Numbered from the stretch's first letter, positions 18,304-27,476 are shown. The stretch: 64,000 nucleotides of DNA from Bacillota bacterium (GCA_017405645.1 JAFQZZ010000030.1:1-64000); one strand, 5' to 3'. Numbers and translations: made by a program. Notes: a model not told the origin generated them from the letters alone.

Positions 18304-19707
18304 ATGAGAAAAACTATTTTACCGTTATTTTTTACGTTCCTGATGTTATTGACTCTGCTTCCTGTAAATGTATTAGCGGAAGAACTTTCAGAAGATAATT
18401 TTGACGATATTTCATCAGATGAAGAGGTCCTCATTATCGAAGGAGAACTGACGGAAGAAGATCTGTCCGACAACGAATATCTCCTCCCGGATGAAGAATT
18501 CGAGGAGATCGTGGTTCTCGAAGGTACAGAGGAAGGAATCGTGTATGCCCTCGCAGCCAAAACCGCGGAAGCTCAGCCGAAAAAGGTCTGGGATTTCTTC
18601 GTGGCCAAGCTGGGTAATGAATACGGCGCCGCCGGCGTCATGGGGAATCTGAAAGCGGAAAGCGGCTTCCTGGCCACCAACGTACAGAATTCCTTCGAAT
18701 CCAAACTCGGTTACAACGACAATACTTATACAGATGCTGTAGACAACGGCAGCTACTCCAATTTCGTACACGACAGCGCCGGATACGGCCTGGCCCAGTG
18801 GACCTACTGGAGCCGGAAGCAGGGGCTTCTGAACTATGCGAAGTCCGTCAACGCTTCCATCGGCAACATCGACATGCAGCTGGAATACCTCTGGAAGGAA
18901 CTCCAGGGCTACCCCAGCCTGATCAGCACCCTGAAGAGCTCCACTTCGGTGGCCCAGGCAGCCAGTGCGTTCATGATCCAGTTTGAACGGCCGGCCGACC
19001 AGAGTGCAGCCGCACAGGCCAAGCGGGCGTCTTTCGGTCAGACCTACTATGATATGTACGCCGGAAAGACCGCAACGACCACCACTTATGTAGCCGCTCC
19101 TGCGACGAACTCCTCGGATACTTCCGTGAAGTTCCCGAAGCAGCTGACCTATAAGCAGGGAATGTTCAAGGATGTTCCGTCCAACGAATGGTACACGAAG
19201 TACGTGGCCAGCGCTTACGAAATGTCCCTGATGAAGGGCAAGCTGGAAAACCTGTACGAACCTTATGAAGAAGTCAACGTGGCTCAGGCCATCACCATGG
19301 CGGCCCGGATCCACAGCATTTATACCACCGGCAAAGAAAACTTCAAGCAGACCGGCAACAGCTGGTTCCGGGTCTACCTGGACTACGCTTACCAGAACGG
19401 CATCATCGATTACGCTATGTACTGGGGCAACGTGGAACGGACCGCGACCCGCGGAGAGTTCGCTCAGATCTTCTCCAAGGCCATGCCGGACGGCGGACTG
19501 AAAGCCATCAACAGCAAATCGGTAGGCTCCATCAAGGACGTTCCGAAGAGCAACAAATACGCCACCGCGATTTATAAGCTTTATAACGCCGGCGTGCTCT
19601 GTGGGAAAGAAGACGGCAAGTTCTACCCCAACGCGAAGGTGACCCGTGCGGAAGCCGCTGCGATCCTCACCCGGATGGCCGATTCCAGCCAGCGGATCAA
19701 ACAGTAA
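18304..19707 (+). CDS. Exported phage-tail-lysozyme-domain protein with SLH domains
   Basis: A 467-residue secreted protein. A signal peptide (about 1-23, ending VLAEE) is followed by a very acidic segment (24-80). A domain like phage tail lysozyme covers about 90-255 (AAGVMGNLKAESGF, GYGLAQWTYWSRK), with the catalytic glutamate probably in KAESGF. Two or three SLH-type repeats follow (about 280-467; NEWYTKYVASAYEM, RGEFAQIFSKA). Likely role: glycan-strand cleavage at the S-layer-covered surface, which is inference from domains. It has its own promoter and terminator. Confidence 0.82.
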   Translation: MRKTILPLFFTFLMLLTLLPVNVLAEELSEDNFDDISSDEEVLIIEGELTEEDLSDNEYLLPDEEFEEIVVLEGTEEGIVYALAAKTAEAQPKKVWDFFVAKLGNEYGAAGVMGNLKAESGFLATNVQNSFESKLGYNDNTYTDAVDNGSYSNFVHDSAGYGLAQWTYWSRKQGLLNYAKSVNASIGNIDMQLEYLWKELQGYPSLISTLKSSTSVAQAASAFMIQFERPADQSAAAQAKRASFGQTYYDMYAGKTATTTTYVAAPATNSSDTSVKFPKQLTYKQGMFKDVPSNEWYTKYVASAYEMSLMKGKLENLYEPYEEVNVAQAITMAARIHSIYTTGKENFKQTGNSWFRVYLDYAYQNGIIDYAMYWGNVERTATRGEFAQIFSKAMPDGGLKAINSKSVGSIKDVPKSNKYATAIYKLYNAGVLCGKEDGKFYPNAKVTRAEAAAILTRMADSSQRIKQ

Positions 19708-19726
19708 AAAATAACACGAACACAAC

Positions 19727-19753
19727 GCCCGGAGCGAATGCTCCGGGCTTTTT
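19727..19753 (+). terminator. Terminator after the SLH lysozyme-like gene
   Basis: GCCCGGAG/CTCCGGGC stem with loop CGAATG, followed by TTTTTC. It lies just downstream of the plus-strand gene and before the convergent hypothetical gene. Confidence 0.8.
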
Positions 19754-19768
19754 CTTTGTCTTCCTATT

Positions 19769-20131
19769 CTATTGCTCCGCCTCTTCCAGGCGGCGGATGC
19801 ACCGGTCCCGGATCTCCCCCAGGTCCAGGAAGTCCCCGTGGATCCAGCTGAAGGCCTTCAGCAGATATTCCGACGCTTCCAGCAGAGTCCGATATTCCTT
19901 TTTCTGCTCCAGGTCATCCAGGTAATCCTCCAGAAAACCGGAGAATCCGTAGTTCCATTCCGTTTCGTCCTCCAGGTCTTCCAGGGTCGTCTTCCCCTTC
20001 TTCTCCTTTTCCAGGGTCCGGCAGAAGATCCCGAAGGCTTCGTTCCACAGTTCCGGGGGCCGTTCCCCCTGCTCCAGTTTCTCGTAGCAGGCTTCCGCCG
20101 CCTGATCGAACCGGTCCCAGACGTTCGCCAT
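19769..20131 (-). CDS. Hypothetical acidic protein, last gene of the kinase operon
   Basis: A 120-residue soluble, acidic, helix-rich protein (WDRFDQAAEACYEKLEQG, WNYGFSGFLEDYLDDLEQK). There is no signal peptide, membrane segment or metal motif, and I do not recognise the family. It follows the GtrA gene by 30 bp on the same strand, so it is probably co-transcribed. The regular aromatic/leucine spacing suggests a small alpha-helical bundle, perhaps a partner protein. Confidence 0.6.
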   Translation of the reverse strand: MANVWDRFDQAAEACYEKLEQGERPPELWNEAFGIFCRTLEKEKKGKTTLEDLEDETEWNYGFSGFLEDYLDDLEQKKEYRTLLEASEYLLKAFSWIHGDFLDLGEIRDRCIRRLEEAEQ

Positions 20132-20161
20132 ATCCTTGTTCCTTTCCGGAGGGGTCCTCCC

Positions 20162-20614
20162 CTACCTGTTCTTCTCTTCCAGACGCTTCGCCCGCTTGTT
20201 GGTGTCCAAACTCTTCCCGAAGACGAAAAAGCGGTCGTACAGGAATTCCGTCACGAAATTGCAGGCCATGTTCAGCCCCGTCACCAGGTAATCGTTCCAA
20301 CCCAGCACCTCCGCCAGGTAGTTGCCCCCGATGGTGGTGACCGGCGTGAAGACGCAGTAGAAGGCTGCCACTTTCAGCATGGCGATGGGCACGTTGTTTG
20401 CCGACTGGAAGGTGAAATGCCGGTTCAGGGTGAAGTTCCACACCACCGAGCAGATCAGGGCCACCAGGTAGCAGGGCCAGTAAGGCAGGTCCGTCAGCTG
20501 CTCCATCAGGGTGAACACGATAATCTCGATGATCCCCGCGGACACGGAGAACAGCCCGAATTTGATGGCGCGGACCGCCTCTTTTTTCTTTTTGATACTC
20601 GGATTGTCAGCCAT
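20162..20614 (-). CDS. GtrA-family membrane protein
   Basis: A 150-residue protein with four predicted membrane helices, matching the GtrA/DPMS-like family thought to move or flip lipid-linked sugars. Recognisable features are the N-terminal IKFGLFSVSAGIIEIIVF, the conserved VWNFTLNRHFTF between helices 2 and 3, and the C-terminal FLYDRFFVF. It starts 6 bp past the kinase gene stop. In this operon it may handle a sugar lipid made by the neighbouring enzymes; that link is inferred only from position. Confidence 0.85.
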   Translation of the reverse strand: MADNPSIKKKKEAVRAIKFGLFSVSAGIIEIIVFTLMEQLTDLPYWPCYLVALICSVVWNFTLNRHFTFQSANNVPIAMLKVAAFYCVFTPVTTIGGNYLAEVLGWNDYLVTGLNMACNFVTEFLYDRFFVFGKSLDTNKRAKRLEEKNR

Positions 20615-20620
20615 GTTCCG

Positions 20621-22213
20621 TCATTCCCCCCTGATGTTCGCAAAATTCTTTCGGTTGCTGGCGTGGAGGCTCTTGAACACCTCGTAGTTCCGCCGGTAAG
20701 CGGCCCGGGGCTCTTCCCGGGGTTCGAAGCGCTGCTTCGCCGGAATCAGCCGGGCGATCTCCTCCATGCCGGCGATGCCGCCCAGTCCCACGGCCGCCGT
20801 CAGCGCGGCGCCCACGGAGCCCACGTTCTGGGGACTGTCCGGCACCTCCACCGTCCGCTCGGTGATGTCCGCCAGGATCTGGGCCGTCACCGGGCTCAAT
20901 GCCCCGCCGCCGCAGAAGCGGATCACCGGGGACGTCCGGACCTTCTTTTCCTGGCACTCCAGCATCCATTTCAGGTGATAGCAGATCCCCTCCACCACGG
21001 CCCGAATCATTTCGGTCTTTCCGGTTTCCAGGGTCAGGCCGAAAAACATCCCCGCCGCCTTCGGGTCTTCAAAGGGGCAGCGGTTTCCGTGGAGCCAGGG
21101 CGTGAAGACCACCCCGCCGGCACCGGGTTCCGCCCGGCGGATGACTTCCGACAGGTATTCGTACAGGCTGGTATAGACGTGCTCCGGGCCGCCGGTGATC
21201 TCCTTCTTTTCCAGATAGATGCCGATCTCATCCAGCGCCAGGTGATCCTTCACCCATTCCAGGCACTTCCCCGCCGTTTCCATTTCCGCAAAATAGTTGT
21301 ATTTCCCGCTCTGGGCTCCCACGATGGAGGCAATCATGGAACCGGTGTCCACCGTCTGCTTCTCCACGATGGTGGAGACCCAGCCGGAGGTCCCGCAGTA
21401 GATGTGGGTGTCCCCGGCGTTCACGCAGCCGGCGCCGATCCCGATCAGGGAAGCGTCCCCGCCTCCGCCGAAGACCGGCGTTCCGGGAACCAATCCCAGT
21501 TCCGCCGCCTGCTCCTCCCGGAGTTCCCCGGCGACGTCCGTGGTCTTGATGATGGGGGGCAGATGCCGCTCCTCCACGCCGAAGAGGCGGCACAGTTCCC
21601 CGCTCCAGCTCCGCTTTCCGTTCCGGGTGTCGCAGAGCATGGTGGCAAAAGCGCTGTCCTCCGTCATGATGAATTTTCCCGTCAGCCGGCCGATCAGGTA
21701 TTCCTTCACGTCCAGCCACCAGCGGGCCCGGGCGAAGTTTTCCGGTTCGTGATTCTTCACCCATAGGAACTTCCACATGGGGTCCTTGACGCTGCCGGAC
21801 ACCGCCCCCGTGATCCGCAGGGACTTCAGCAGCCGGCGGGCGTTCATTCCGGCGACTTTGAATCCGCCGGCGATGCCTTCCCGCATCTCCGCTTCCGCCC
21901 GCTGGTCCATGTAGCTCATGGGATGGCGGACGGCCTCCCCGGTCTCATCCGCCAGGACCAGCCCCTGCATCTGGGAGCAGAAGGAGATACCCCGGATCTC
22001 CTCCGGGCGGACCTTCGCCGTCTCCAGCATTTCCCGGGTGCTGCTTTTCATGGCTTCCCACCATTCCTCCGCATGCTGCTCCGCGCCGCCGTCCGGGAAG
22101 GTGTACAGTCCATACCCCGCTGAAGCGCCGCCAATCATTTCGAGGGTCTCCCCCACCTCGAAGAGGCAGGTCTTGACGCCGGTGGTGCCGATATCATAAG
22201 CCAGGATCTTCAT
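20621..22213 (-). CDS. FGGY-family carbohydrate kinase, xylulokinase-like
   Basis: A 530-residue sugar kinase. It begins with phosphate-1 motif ILAYDIGTTGVKTCLF. It has the YMDQRAEAE substrate region, GGGGDASLIGIGAG, and the ATP-binding GGGALSPVTAQILADIT near the C-terminus, all typical of FGGY kinases of the xylulokinase branch. The sugar cannot be assigned. Its start overlaps the aldolase gene stop by 4 bp, the tight coupling seen through this operon, so kinase and aldolase probably act in sequence on one sugar. Confidence 0.85.
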   Translation of the reverse strand: MKILAYDIGTTGVKTCLFEVGETLEMIGGASAGYGLYTFPDGGAEQHAEEWWEAMKSSTREMLETAKVRPEEIRGISFCSQMQGLVLADETGEAVRHPMSYMDQRAEAEMREGIAGGFKVAGMNARRLLKSLRITGAVSGSVKDPMWKFLWVKNHEPENFARARWWLDVKEYLIGRLTGKFIMTEDSAFATMLCDTRNGKRSWSGELCRLFGVEERHLPPIIKTTDVAGELREEQAAELGLVPGTPVFGGGGDASLIGIGAGCVNAGDTHIYCGTSGWVSTIVEKQTVDTGSMIASIVGAQSGKYNYFAEMETAGKCLEWVKDHLALDEIGIYLEKKEITGGPEHVYTSLYEYLSEVIRRAEPGAGGVVFTPWLHGNRCPFEDPKAAGMFFGLTLETGKTEMIRAVVEGICYHLKWMLECQEKKVRTSPVIRFCGGGALSPVTAQILADITERTVEVPDSPQNVGSVGAALTAAVGLGGIAGMEEIARLIPAKQRFEPREEPRAAYRRNYEVFKSLHASNRKNFANIRGE

Positions 22214-23247
22214 TCCTTGTCCTCTTTACCGTGTCTCAGTTTGGCGTATTTCTTCAGGTAAAAACTCCGCTCCGTCCGGGCGCTGAGGGCCGGCACGGAA
22301 GGCTGCGCCTTCTTCAGGGCCAGGTTGGCCACCCGGCAGTTTTTCTCCAGCACCAGGGCCACTGCTTCCGCTTCTTCCTGATCCGCGGCGTAGCACAGGG
22401 CGCCGTCCCCTCGGATCAGCACCGCATTCCGGTCTTTCAGAGCCTTTCGGACTTCCTTCCCGGAAGGCAACGATCCCACGCAGGGGATGGAAAGCCCGCC
22501 AATCTGGGCCATATCGTCCAAGTAGGGCTGCAGGGTCTTCCCCCGCCGGCTCATTTCCATCACGTAGGGGGTACGGGTGTGGATCAGCCAGCCGTCCTGC
22601 CATTCCCGGCCGAAGGAAATTCCCTCCTCCGTCAGGATCTTCTCGCCGCAGCGCTTTTCATAGAGCCGTTCACAGACCGCCTCCAGGGCCTTGGCCACCG
22701 CCATGGCCTCCTGCTCGTCCGCTCCCATGCACACTGCGCCGTGGAAACGCATCAGGATCGCCCGGCATTCCGGGTACAGTTTCGCCTGATAGGCCACGGC
22801 CTTGGCCAGTTTTACCGTAGAAGCCATCGCGTATACGGCGCAGGGAACGATGTCTCCCAGCAGTTTCCGCTCCTCTTCCGTTACCAGGCTGTCCGACATC
22901 TCGGAAAGCTTCAGGTCCTCCCGGAAAATGCTCAGGGCCGACGCATTGGTCTGGTGGGTATGGATGATGAAGCCGCACTCGGGCTTTCTCTTATAAAGCC
23001 GGGCGTGCATCCCCTTCTCGCTGGAGGGCTTCAGGTCCCCTTCCCATTTTTCGTCCCGGATCCGGACCTTCACCAGGTCGTCGCCGGTCATTTCGTTATA
23101 ATCCTTCCCGCTGGGGGTGATCAGGAACTCCTTGTCCGACAGCCGGGCGCTGACGTTCCCCCAGGTCCGGGCGATGAGATTCGCCCGCTGCATCTCGTGA
23201 CAGGCTTCCAGTATCTTTTCCTTCGCCTCTTCGATTTCGTATATCAT
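22210..23247 (-). CDS. Tandem class II aldolase/adducin-domain protein
   Basis: A 345-residue protein built from two class II aldolase (fuculose-phosphate aldolase type) domains. The N-terminal half keeps the zinc site: H96 and H98 (HTHQ), H169 (MRFHG) and a probable catalytic E78. The C-terminal half (about 205-345) aligns in layout but has HTR at 223-225 and RGDG at 279-282 where histidines would be, so it looks catalytically dead. The ATG at 23247 overlaps the aminotransferase stop (ATGA). Probable role: retro-aldol cleavage of a sugar phosphate, or decarboxylase-like chemistry. Confidence 0.8.
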   Translation of the reverse strand: MIYEIEEAKEKILEACHEMQRANLIARTWGNVSARLSDKEFLITPSGKDYNEMTGDDLVKVRIRDEKWEGDLKPSSEKGMHARLYKRKPECGFIIHTHQTNASALSIFREDLKLSEMSDSLVTEEERKLLGDIVPCAVYAMASTVKLAKAVAYQAKLYPECRAILMRFHGAVCMGADEQEAMAVAKALEAVCERLYEKRCGEKILTEEGISFGREWQDGWLIHTRTPYVMEMSRRGKTLQPYLDDMAQIGGLSIPCVGSLPSGKEVRKALKDRNAVLIRGDGALCYAADQEEAEAVALVLEKNCRVANLALKKAQPSVPALSARTERSFYLKKYAKLRHGKEDKE

Positions 23248-24728
23248 TCTTCCAGCCTCCCGCATTTTTCAAATACCCGGTCGAAACGGGCAATCACGTC
23301 GTCGATCATGGCCTCGTCATAGGCCGCACTGGTGTAGAGCCGGGACCCTGCCAGGGTCACGATTCCCTCCGCCATGTAGGCTGCGCCCATATGCTCCATC
23401 TCCTTCTGCCTGCGGCCGGTCTCCTTCATGATGGTGGGCAGGGTCCAGGGCTTCGACCAGTCGATGGCGAAGTGCATGGTCCCCACCGTGTCCACGTGGC
23501 AGATGGATCCCTGGTTGAAGATCACGAAGGGCAGTCCGTATTTCGCCGCGGACGCCTGCAGCCCCGCCACCAGGCGGTCCGCCATCCGGCCGGCCTTTTC
23601 GCAGGCCCCGGTCCGTTCGATCTCTTCCAGGGTATAATATCCCGCGCAGCAGGAGATGGGCGTCGCCGCCATGGTCCCGCCGCAGAGGGCCTTTTTCACT
23701 TTCTTGCCGGAGGAATCGATCCCCGCTCCCAGGTATTGCATGCAGTCCGCGTGGCCGCCGATGCCGCCGGCGCCGGGATAGCCTCCGGCGATGACCTTGC
23801 CGAAAATCGTCAGGTCCGGGTCCACGCCGAAATAGCTCTGGGCGCCGCCGGTCCCGATCCGGAAGCCCGTCACCACCTCATCGAAGATCAGCAGCGCGCC
23901 GTACCGGTGGGCCAGTTCCTCCGTGCCCCGGATGAATTCCCGGGTCACCGGCCGGGTGCCGCTCTCCGGTCCCACCGGTTCGATGTACACCGCTGCGGTG
24001 CCGCCACGGGTCCGGTTCCTCTTCAGCTTCTTCTCCAGGTCTTCCAGGTCCCCCGGGAAGAATTCATCGGTGTGGCTGAAAACGTATTTCGGGATGCCCC
24101 GGGACTGGAGCCCCTTGGTCCCCGGGATCCGGATCCCGTAGGCCAGCTGGTCCGACCAGCCGTGGTAGGCGCCTCCCATCTTCAGCAGGTTCTTCTTTCC
24201 GGTCTTCAGCCGGGCCACCCGGGCGGCGCACATGGCCGCTTCCGTGCCGGAACCCAGCATCCGGAACATCTCCACCGAGGGCACCAGTTCCGAGATCTTC
24301 TTCGCCAGCTTGTATTCGTACTCGTGGAACAGCCCCGTGGAGGGACCGCAGGTCTCCAGCAGTTCGATGACCTTTTCCCGCACCGCCGGGGGGTTGCTCC
24401 CCAGCACCGTGGGGCCGCCGGCCTGCAGCAGGTCGTAGTACTCGTTCCCGTCGATGTCCCATAGCTTCGCGCCTTCCGCCTTCGTCATCACGATGGGAAA
24501 GGGGTAGTTGAAGGCCAGGTTGTGCTGCACCCCGCCGGGGATGATGGTCTTCGCCTCGCTGATCCGTTCCTTCGAACCCCGGCATTTCGCCTCAAAGTAT
24601 TCCCGTTCGTATTTTTCCAGCTCCTCCGGCCGGATGCCCCAGACGGGCTGTCTGATCAGCTCGTCCAGCTGTTTTGTGACCGCGTCCGCATCCACGTAGC
24701 GGTCAATCGCAAATCCGTTATATGCCAT
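23244..24728 (-). CDS. Class III aminotransferase, glutamate-1-semialdehyde-aminomutase-like
   Basis: A PLP enzyme of 494 residues. Motifs: GSGTEAAMCAARVAR for cofactor phosphate binding, GAYHGWSD, the Asp of FDEVVTGFR that contacts the PLP ring nitrogen, and the Schiff-base K311 in TIFGKVIAGG. The fold is closest to glutamate-1-semialdehyde aminomutase. No heme genes are nearby, and the operon contains an aldolase, sugar kinase and GtrA protein. An aminotransferase acting on a sugar or keto substrate is therefore more likely than heme synthesis. It is the first gene of the operon. Confidence 0.83.
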   Translation of the reverse strand: MAYNGFAIDRYVDADAVTKQLDELIRQPVWGIRPEELEKYEREYFEAKCRGSKERISEAKTIIPGGVQHNLAFNYPFPIVMTKAEGAKLWDIDGNEYYDLLQAGGPTVLGSNPPAVREKVIELLETCGPSTGLFHEYEYKLAKKISELVPSVEMFRMLGSGTEAAMCAARVARLKTGKKNLLKMGGAYHGWSDQLAYGIRIPGTKGLQSRGIPKYVFSHTDEFFPGDLEDLEKKLKRNRTRGGTAAVYIEPVGPESGTRPVTREFIRGTEELAHRYGALLIFDEVVTGFRIGTGGAQSYFGVDPDLTIFGKVIAGGYPGAGGIGGHADCMQYLGAGIDSSGKKVKKALCGGTMAATPISCCAGYYTLEEIERTGACEKAGRMADRLVAGLQASAAKYGLPFVIFNQGSICHVDTVGTMHFAIDWSKPWTLPTIMKETGRRQKEMEHMGAAYMAEGIVTLAGSRLYTSAAYDEAMIDDVIARFDRVFEKCGRLEE

Positions 24729-24802
24729 AAACGCTCCTCCCGTTTCTTTCGTTTCTTCCTCTTTATTCTACTCCTCCGCCGGTTTTTCGTCCACCATAAA
24801 AA

Positions 24803-24826
24803 GGGCCCGATGCGAACATCGGCCCC
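24803..24826 (-). terminator. Terminator after the ion-channel gene
   Basis: Minus-strand GGGCCGATG/CATCGGGCC hairpin followed by CTTTTTATGG. It separates the channel gene from the aminotransferase operon. Confidence 0.75.
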
Positions 24827-24834
24827 CTTCAATT

Positions 24835-25254
24835 CTATTTCTTCCGGAACTTCTTCACCTGTTCCGACATCTCCTCCAGTTCCTCCCGGTTCATCTCCGG
24901 CAGATGCTCCAGCCGGTCCATGAATGACGCCAGGGTCTCCTTGTTCCTCAGGTCGGTCACCTCGTTGTAGAACTTGACCACGACGCCGGTCACGATGGCG
25001 ATCACCAGGACCGCATAGACCGACAGCACGATCGACAGGGCCCTCGACAGCGGGGTAGTCACCAGCACGTCGCCGAAACCGATGGTGGTTATGACCGAAT
25101 AACAGTACCACAGGGCCCCCCGGTAGGTGTCAATGCCCGGCTCCCGGATCCAGATGATGAGTCCGCAGATCAGGATGAAGCCCAGAAAACCCCAGAGGAG
25201 CCTGTCCGCCCGGGTCTCTTTCAGGATCCGGCCCAGAATCTTCAATCTTCGCAT
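24835..25254 (-). CDS. Two-TM potassium channel (Ion_trans_2)
   Basis: A 139-residue membrane protein with two helices (about 19-36 and 73-93) flanking a pore loop. The selectivity filter TTIGFGD is close to the canonical TVGYGD and is followed by VLVTTPLSRALS. A C-terminal cytoplasmic helix rich in Glu/Lys (about 95-139) could tetramerise the channel. There is no RCK or nucleotide-binding domain. It starts 8 bp after the upstream lipoprotein gene's stop and is probably co-expressed with it. Confidence 0.85.
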   Translation of the reverse strand: MRRLKILGRILKETRADRLLWGFLGFILICGLIIWIREPGIDTYRGALWYCYSVITTIGFGDVLVTTPLSRALSIVLSVYAVLVIAIVTGVVVKFYNEVTDLRNKETLASFMDRLEHLPEMNREELEEMSEQVKKFRKK

Positions 25255-25262
25255 AACTCCTC

Positions 25263-25907
25263 CTAGAAACTGACCATCCCGTACAGGTCGTCGTACATTT
25301 TATCCAGCGCCGCCTTCGTTGCGCCGCTGACCATGGAAACGCTCCAGCTGTACTCGTCCTCGTACCAGGTGATCATGCCCTGGCCGTCATCGGTCATGTA
25401 CAGGTAATACTCGGGCTCTTCCACGGCTTCTTCGGTCTCCGTCTCCGCCGGCTCTTCTTCTTCGGCTTTCGTTTCCTCCGCCGCTTCCTCTTCATCGCCG
25501 GTCTCTTCGTCCGAAGCCTCCGCTTCCTCCGGCTCCGAACCGGACTCCGTGACGGCTTCCTCCGCCGCCTCCGGCTCGTTGGTGTAGGTCCAGTCGTAAT
25601 TCATGCCGGAGATCTCCACCAGATTGTCCGTCTTCGCCAGCCGCACATCGTATTCCAGTCCGTTTTCATCCGTGATCTTCAGCCCGTAGATCACCGGGTC
25701 CGTGTTGATCTTGTACACATCCCCCAGCTCGTACCCTTCGTAAAGGTCCACGTCAAATCCCGTGTCCGCCTGGAACTGGGACAGGGAGATCTGGGCCAGG
25801 GGGTTGGGGACCCCCGCGCTGCCGGAGGAAGAGGAACTTCCGCCGCAGCCCGCCACCCAGGGAACCATCAGGCTCACCGCCAATATCAGAATAAGGAATC
25901 GTTTCAT
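25263..25907 (-). CDS. Acidic lipoprotein of unknown function
   Basis: A 214-residue exported protein. The signal peptide ends VAGC, a good lipobox. A globular region (about 30-110, with NPLAQISLSQF and YGLKITDENGLEYDVRLAK) is followed by a highly acidic Glu/Ala/Thr linker (about 112-160). A short C-terminal beta-like segment includes YYLYMTDDGQGMITWYEDEYSW. No catalytic motif was recognised. The linker resembles wall-spanning spacers. Its place upstream of the channel gene does not define a function. Confidence 0.7.
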   Translation of the reverse strand: MKRFLILILAVSLMVPWVAGCGGSSSSSGSAGVPNPLAQISLSQFQADTGFDVDLYEGYELGDVYKINTDPVIYGLKITDENGLEYDVRLAKTDNLVEISGMNYDWTYTNEPEAAEEAVTESGSEPEEAEASDEETGDEEEAAEETKAEEEEPAETETEEAVEEPEYYLYMTDDGQGMITWYEDEYSWSVSMVSGATKAALDKMYDDLYGMVSF

Positions 25908-26008
25908 GTCCGTCACGCCTTTCTGTTTCTTCTTGTTGTTGTCATTATACCACAGTGAGCGGTTCTTTCAAGTCGCGGAGGCTGTCATTCCCTCCGGCAG
26001 GAATCCTC

Positions 26009-26037
26009 TTGATATTTTTGCTCAATTATGGTATATT
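26009..26037 (+). promoter_or_regulatory. Sigma-A-like promoter of the PP2C phosphatase gene
   Basis: TTGATA (26009-26014), 17-bp spacer, TATATT (26032-26037). A small hairpin (CTCCGACTCACGGGTCGGAG, 26048-26067) follows in the leader, about 30 bp before the ATG at 26095. Confidence 0.65.
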
Positions 26038-26094
26038 ATTGTATATCTCCGACTCACGGGTCGGAGGGATCACTTTGAGAATTCGAGGAAATAC

Positions 26095-27432
26095 ATGAAT
26101 ACTTTATTTGTCAAACTGATCGGCACGCTGGCGGTCATTCTGGTAGTGGCCTCCATCATCGGCGGCAGCAATCTCCTGCACCGGTTTTTCGGCAACAGGA
26201 GAAGCTGGAAATACGTCCTCATCGCCGGGCTTTTGGGCGGCATCTTCGGGATCTACGGCAACATTTCCGGCATCGATTACAACGGTGCCGTGATTTCCGT
26301 CCGGGACATCGGTCCCATGCTGGCCGGATTCATCGGCGGCCCCTGGGGCGGCCTGCTGGGCGGTCTTATCGCCGGCGCCCACCGGTATACCATGGGAGGC
26401 ATCACGGCGGAGGCCTGCATCATCGCCACCTGCTGCATCGGCACCATGTGCGGCCTGTTGTCGGACCGCTACCATGAACGGATGATCAAGCCCTGGATGG
26501 CACTGCTCATCGGCGCCGCGATGGAAGTTTTCCATCTGTGCATCGTGCTGCTCATGGTCAGGCCTTTTGAAACAGCCCTGGACATCGTCCAAAGCATTGC
26601 GTTGCCTTTCATCATCGTCAACGCCGTGGGCTTCACCCTGATGATGGCCGTCATGGCCTACATCGAAAACCAGCGGACCATGACCATGGAACGAAGCCGC
26701 CTGCAGTCGGAACTGGAAGTGGCCACCATTATCCAGCAATCCCTGCTCCCGCCCATCTCGGACACATACCCGGGGCGTCCGGAATTCGATATCCGCGGGT
26801 ATATGAGACCGGCCAAGCAGGTCGGCGGGGACTTTTACGACGTCTTCTTCCTGACCCCGGATAAGATCGCTTTCCTGATCGCCGACGTTTCCGGGAAAGG
26901 GATCCCGGCAGCGCTGTTTATGGCATCCGCCAAGATCACCCTGCAGAACTGCGTCCGGGACTTTATCGATCTGTCCGAGTCGATCCGGCTGGCCAACGAC
27001 AGCCTCTGCAATAACAACGAGGCGGAAATGTTTGTCACCGCCTGGATCGGCATCCTGGACATTCCGACAGGCGAAGTGGATTTCGTCTGCGCGGGGCACA
27101 ACCCTCCGGTCCTGATCACCGGACAGGGCCCGGAATACATCCGCCACCGGGGCGGGTTCGTTCTGGGAGGAATGGAAGGGCTGACGTTCCGTCCGCAGCA
27201 CCTGGACCTGAAACAGGGGGATGTCCTGTTCCTGTATACCGACGGGGTGACGGAAGCGGAAAACGCTGCCAATGACCTGTACGGCGAGGAACGTCTGGAA
27301 AACCTCCTCTCCTCGCTGAAAACCCCGGACGCCGATTCCGTGATCGAAACTGTCCGGAAAGACGTGGCGGATTTTGTGGGCGGAGTCGATCCGTCCGACG
27401 ACATGACGATGCTGTGCATCCGGATGAACTGA
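26095..27432 (+). CDS. Membrane PP2C-type serine phosphatase with LytS-like 5TM domain
   Basis: A 445-residue protein with an N-terminal 5TM-LYT sensor module (about residues 1-195). The module has the family GDIGPMLAGF-type region RDIGPMLAGFIGGPWGG and GAHRY. A short linker helix (about 195-225) leads to a SpoIIE/RsbU phosphatase domain (about 230-445) with metal-binding motifs GGDFYD, IADVSGKGIPAALF, CAGHNPP and DDMTM. Such proteins dephosphorylate anti-sigma-factor antagonists. I chose the ATG at 26095 because the hydrophobic domain starts there. No anti-sigma gene is adjacent. Confidence 0.88.
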   Translation: MNTLFVKLIGTLAVILVVASIIGGSNLLHRFFGNRRSWKYVLIAGLLGGIFGIYGNISGIDYNGAVISVRDIGPMLAGFIGGPWGGLLGGLIAGAHRYTMGGITAEACIIATCCIGTMCGLLSDRYHERMIKPWMALLIGAAMEVFHLCIVLLMVRPFETALDIVQSIALPFIIVNAVGFTLMMAVMAYIENQRTMTMERSRLQSELEVATIIQQSLLPPISDTYPGRPEFDIRGYMRPAKQVGGDFYDVFFLTPDKIAFLIADVSGKGIPAALFMASAKITLQNCVRDFIDLSESIRLANDSLCNNNEAEMFVTAWIGILDIPTGEVDFVCAGHNPPVLITGQGPEYIRHRGGFVLGGMEGLTFRPQHLDLKQGDVLFLYTDGVTEAENAANDLYGEERLENLLSSLKTPDADSVIETVRKDVADFVGGVDPSDDMTMLCIRMN

Positions 27433-27440
27433 TCAAATGC

Positions 27441-27476
27441 AACGCCAAAGGCCGGTTTGCCTTTGGCGTTTTTTTT
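27441..27476 (+). terminator. Terminator after the PP2C gene
   Basis: AACGCCAAAG/CTTTGGCGTT stem with GCCGGTTTGC loop and eight T. It lies only 17 bp before the next start codon. Confidence 0.85.

Noticed and set aside
23244-24728. Heme-pathway hemL
   Set aside because: No heme genes nearby; operon partners are sugar enzymes.
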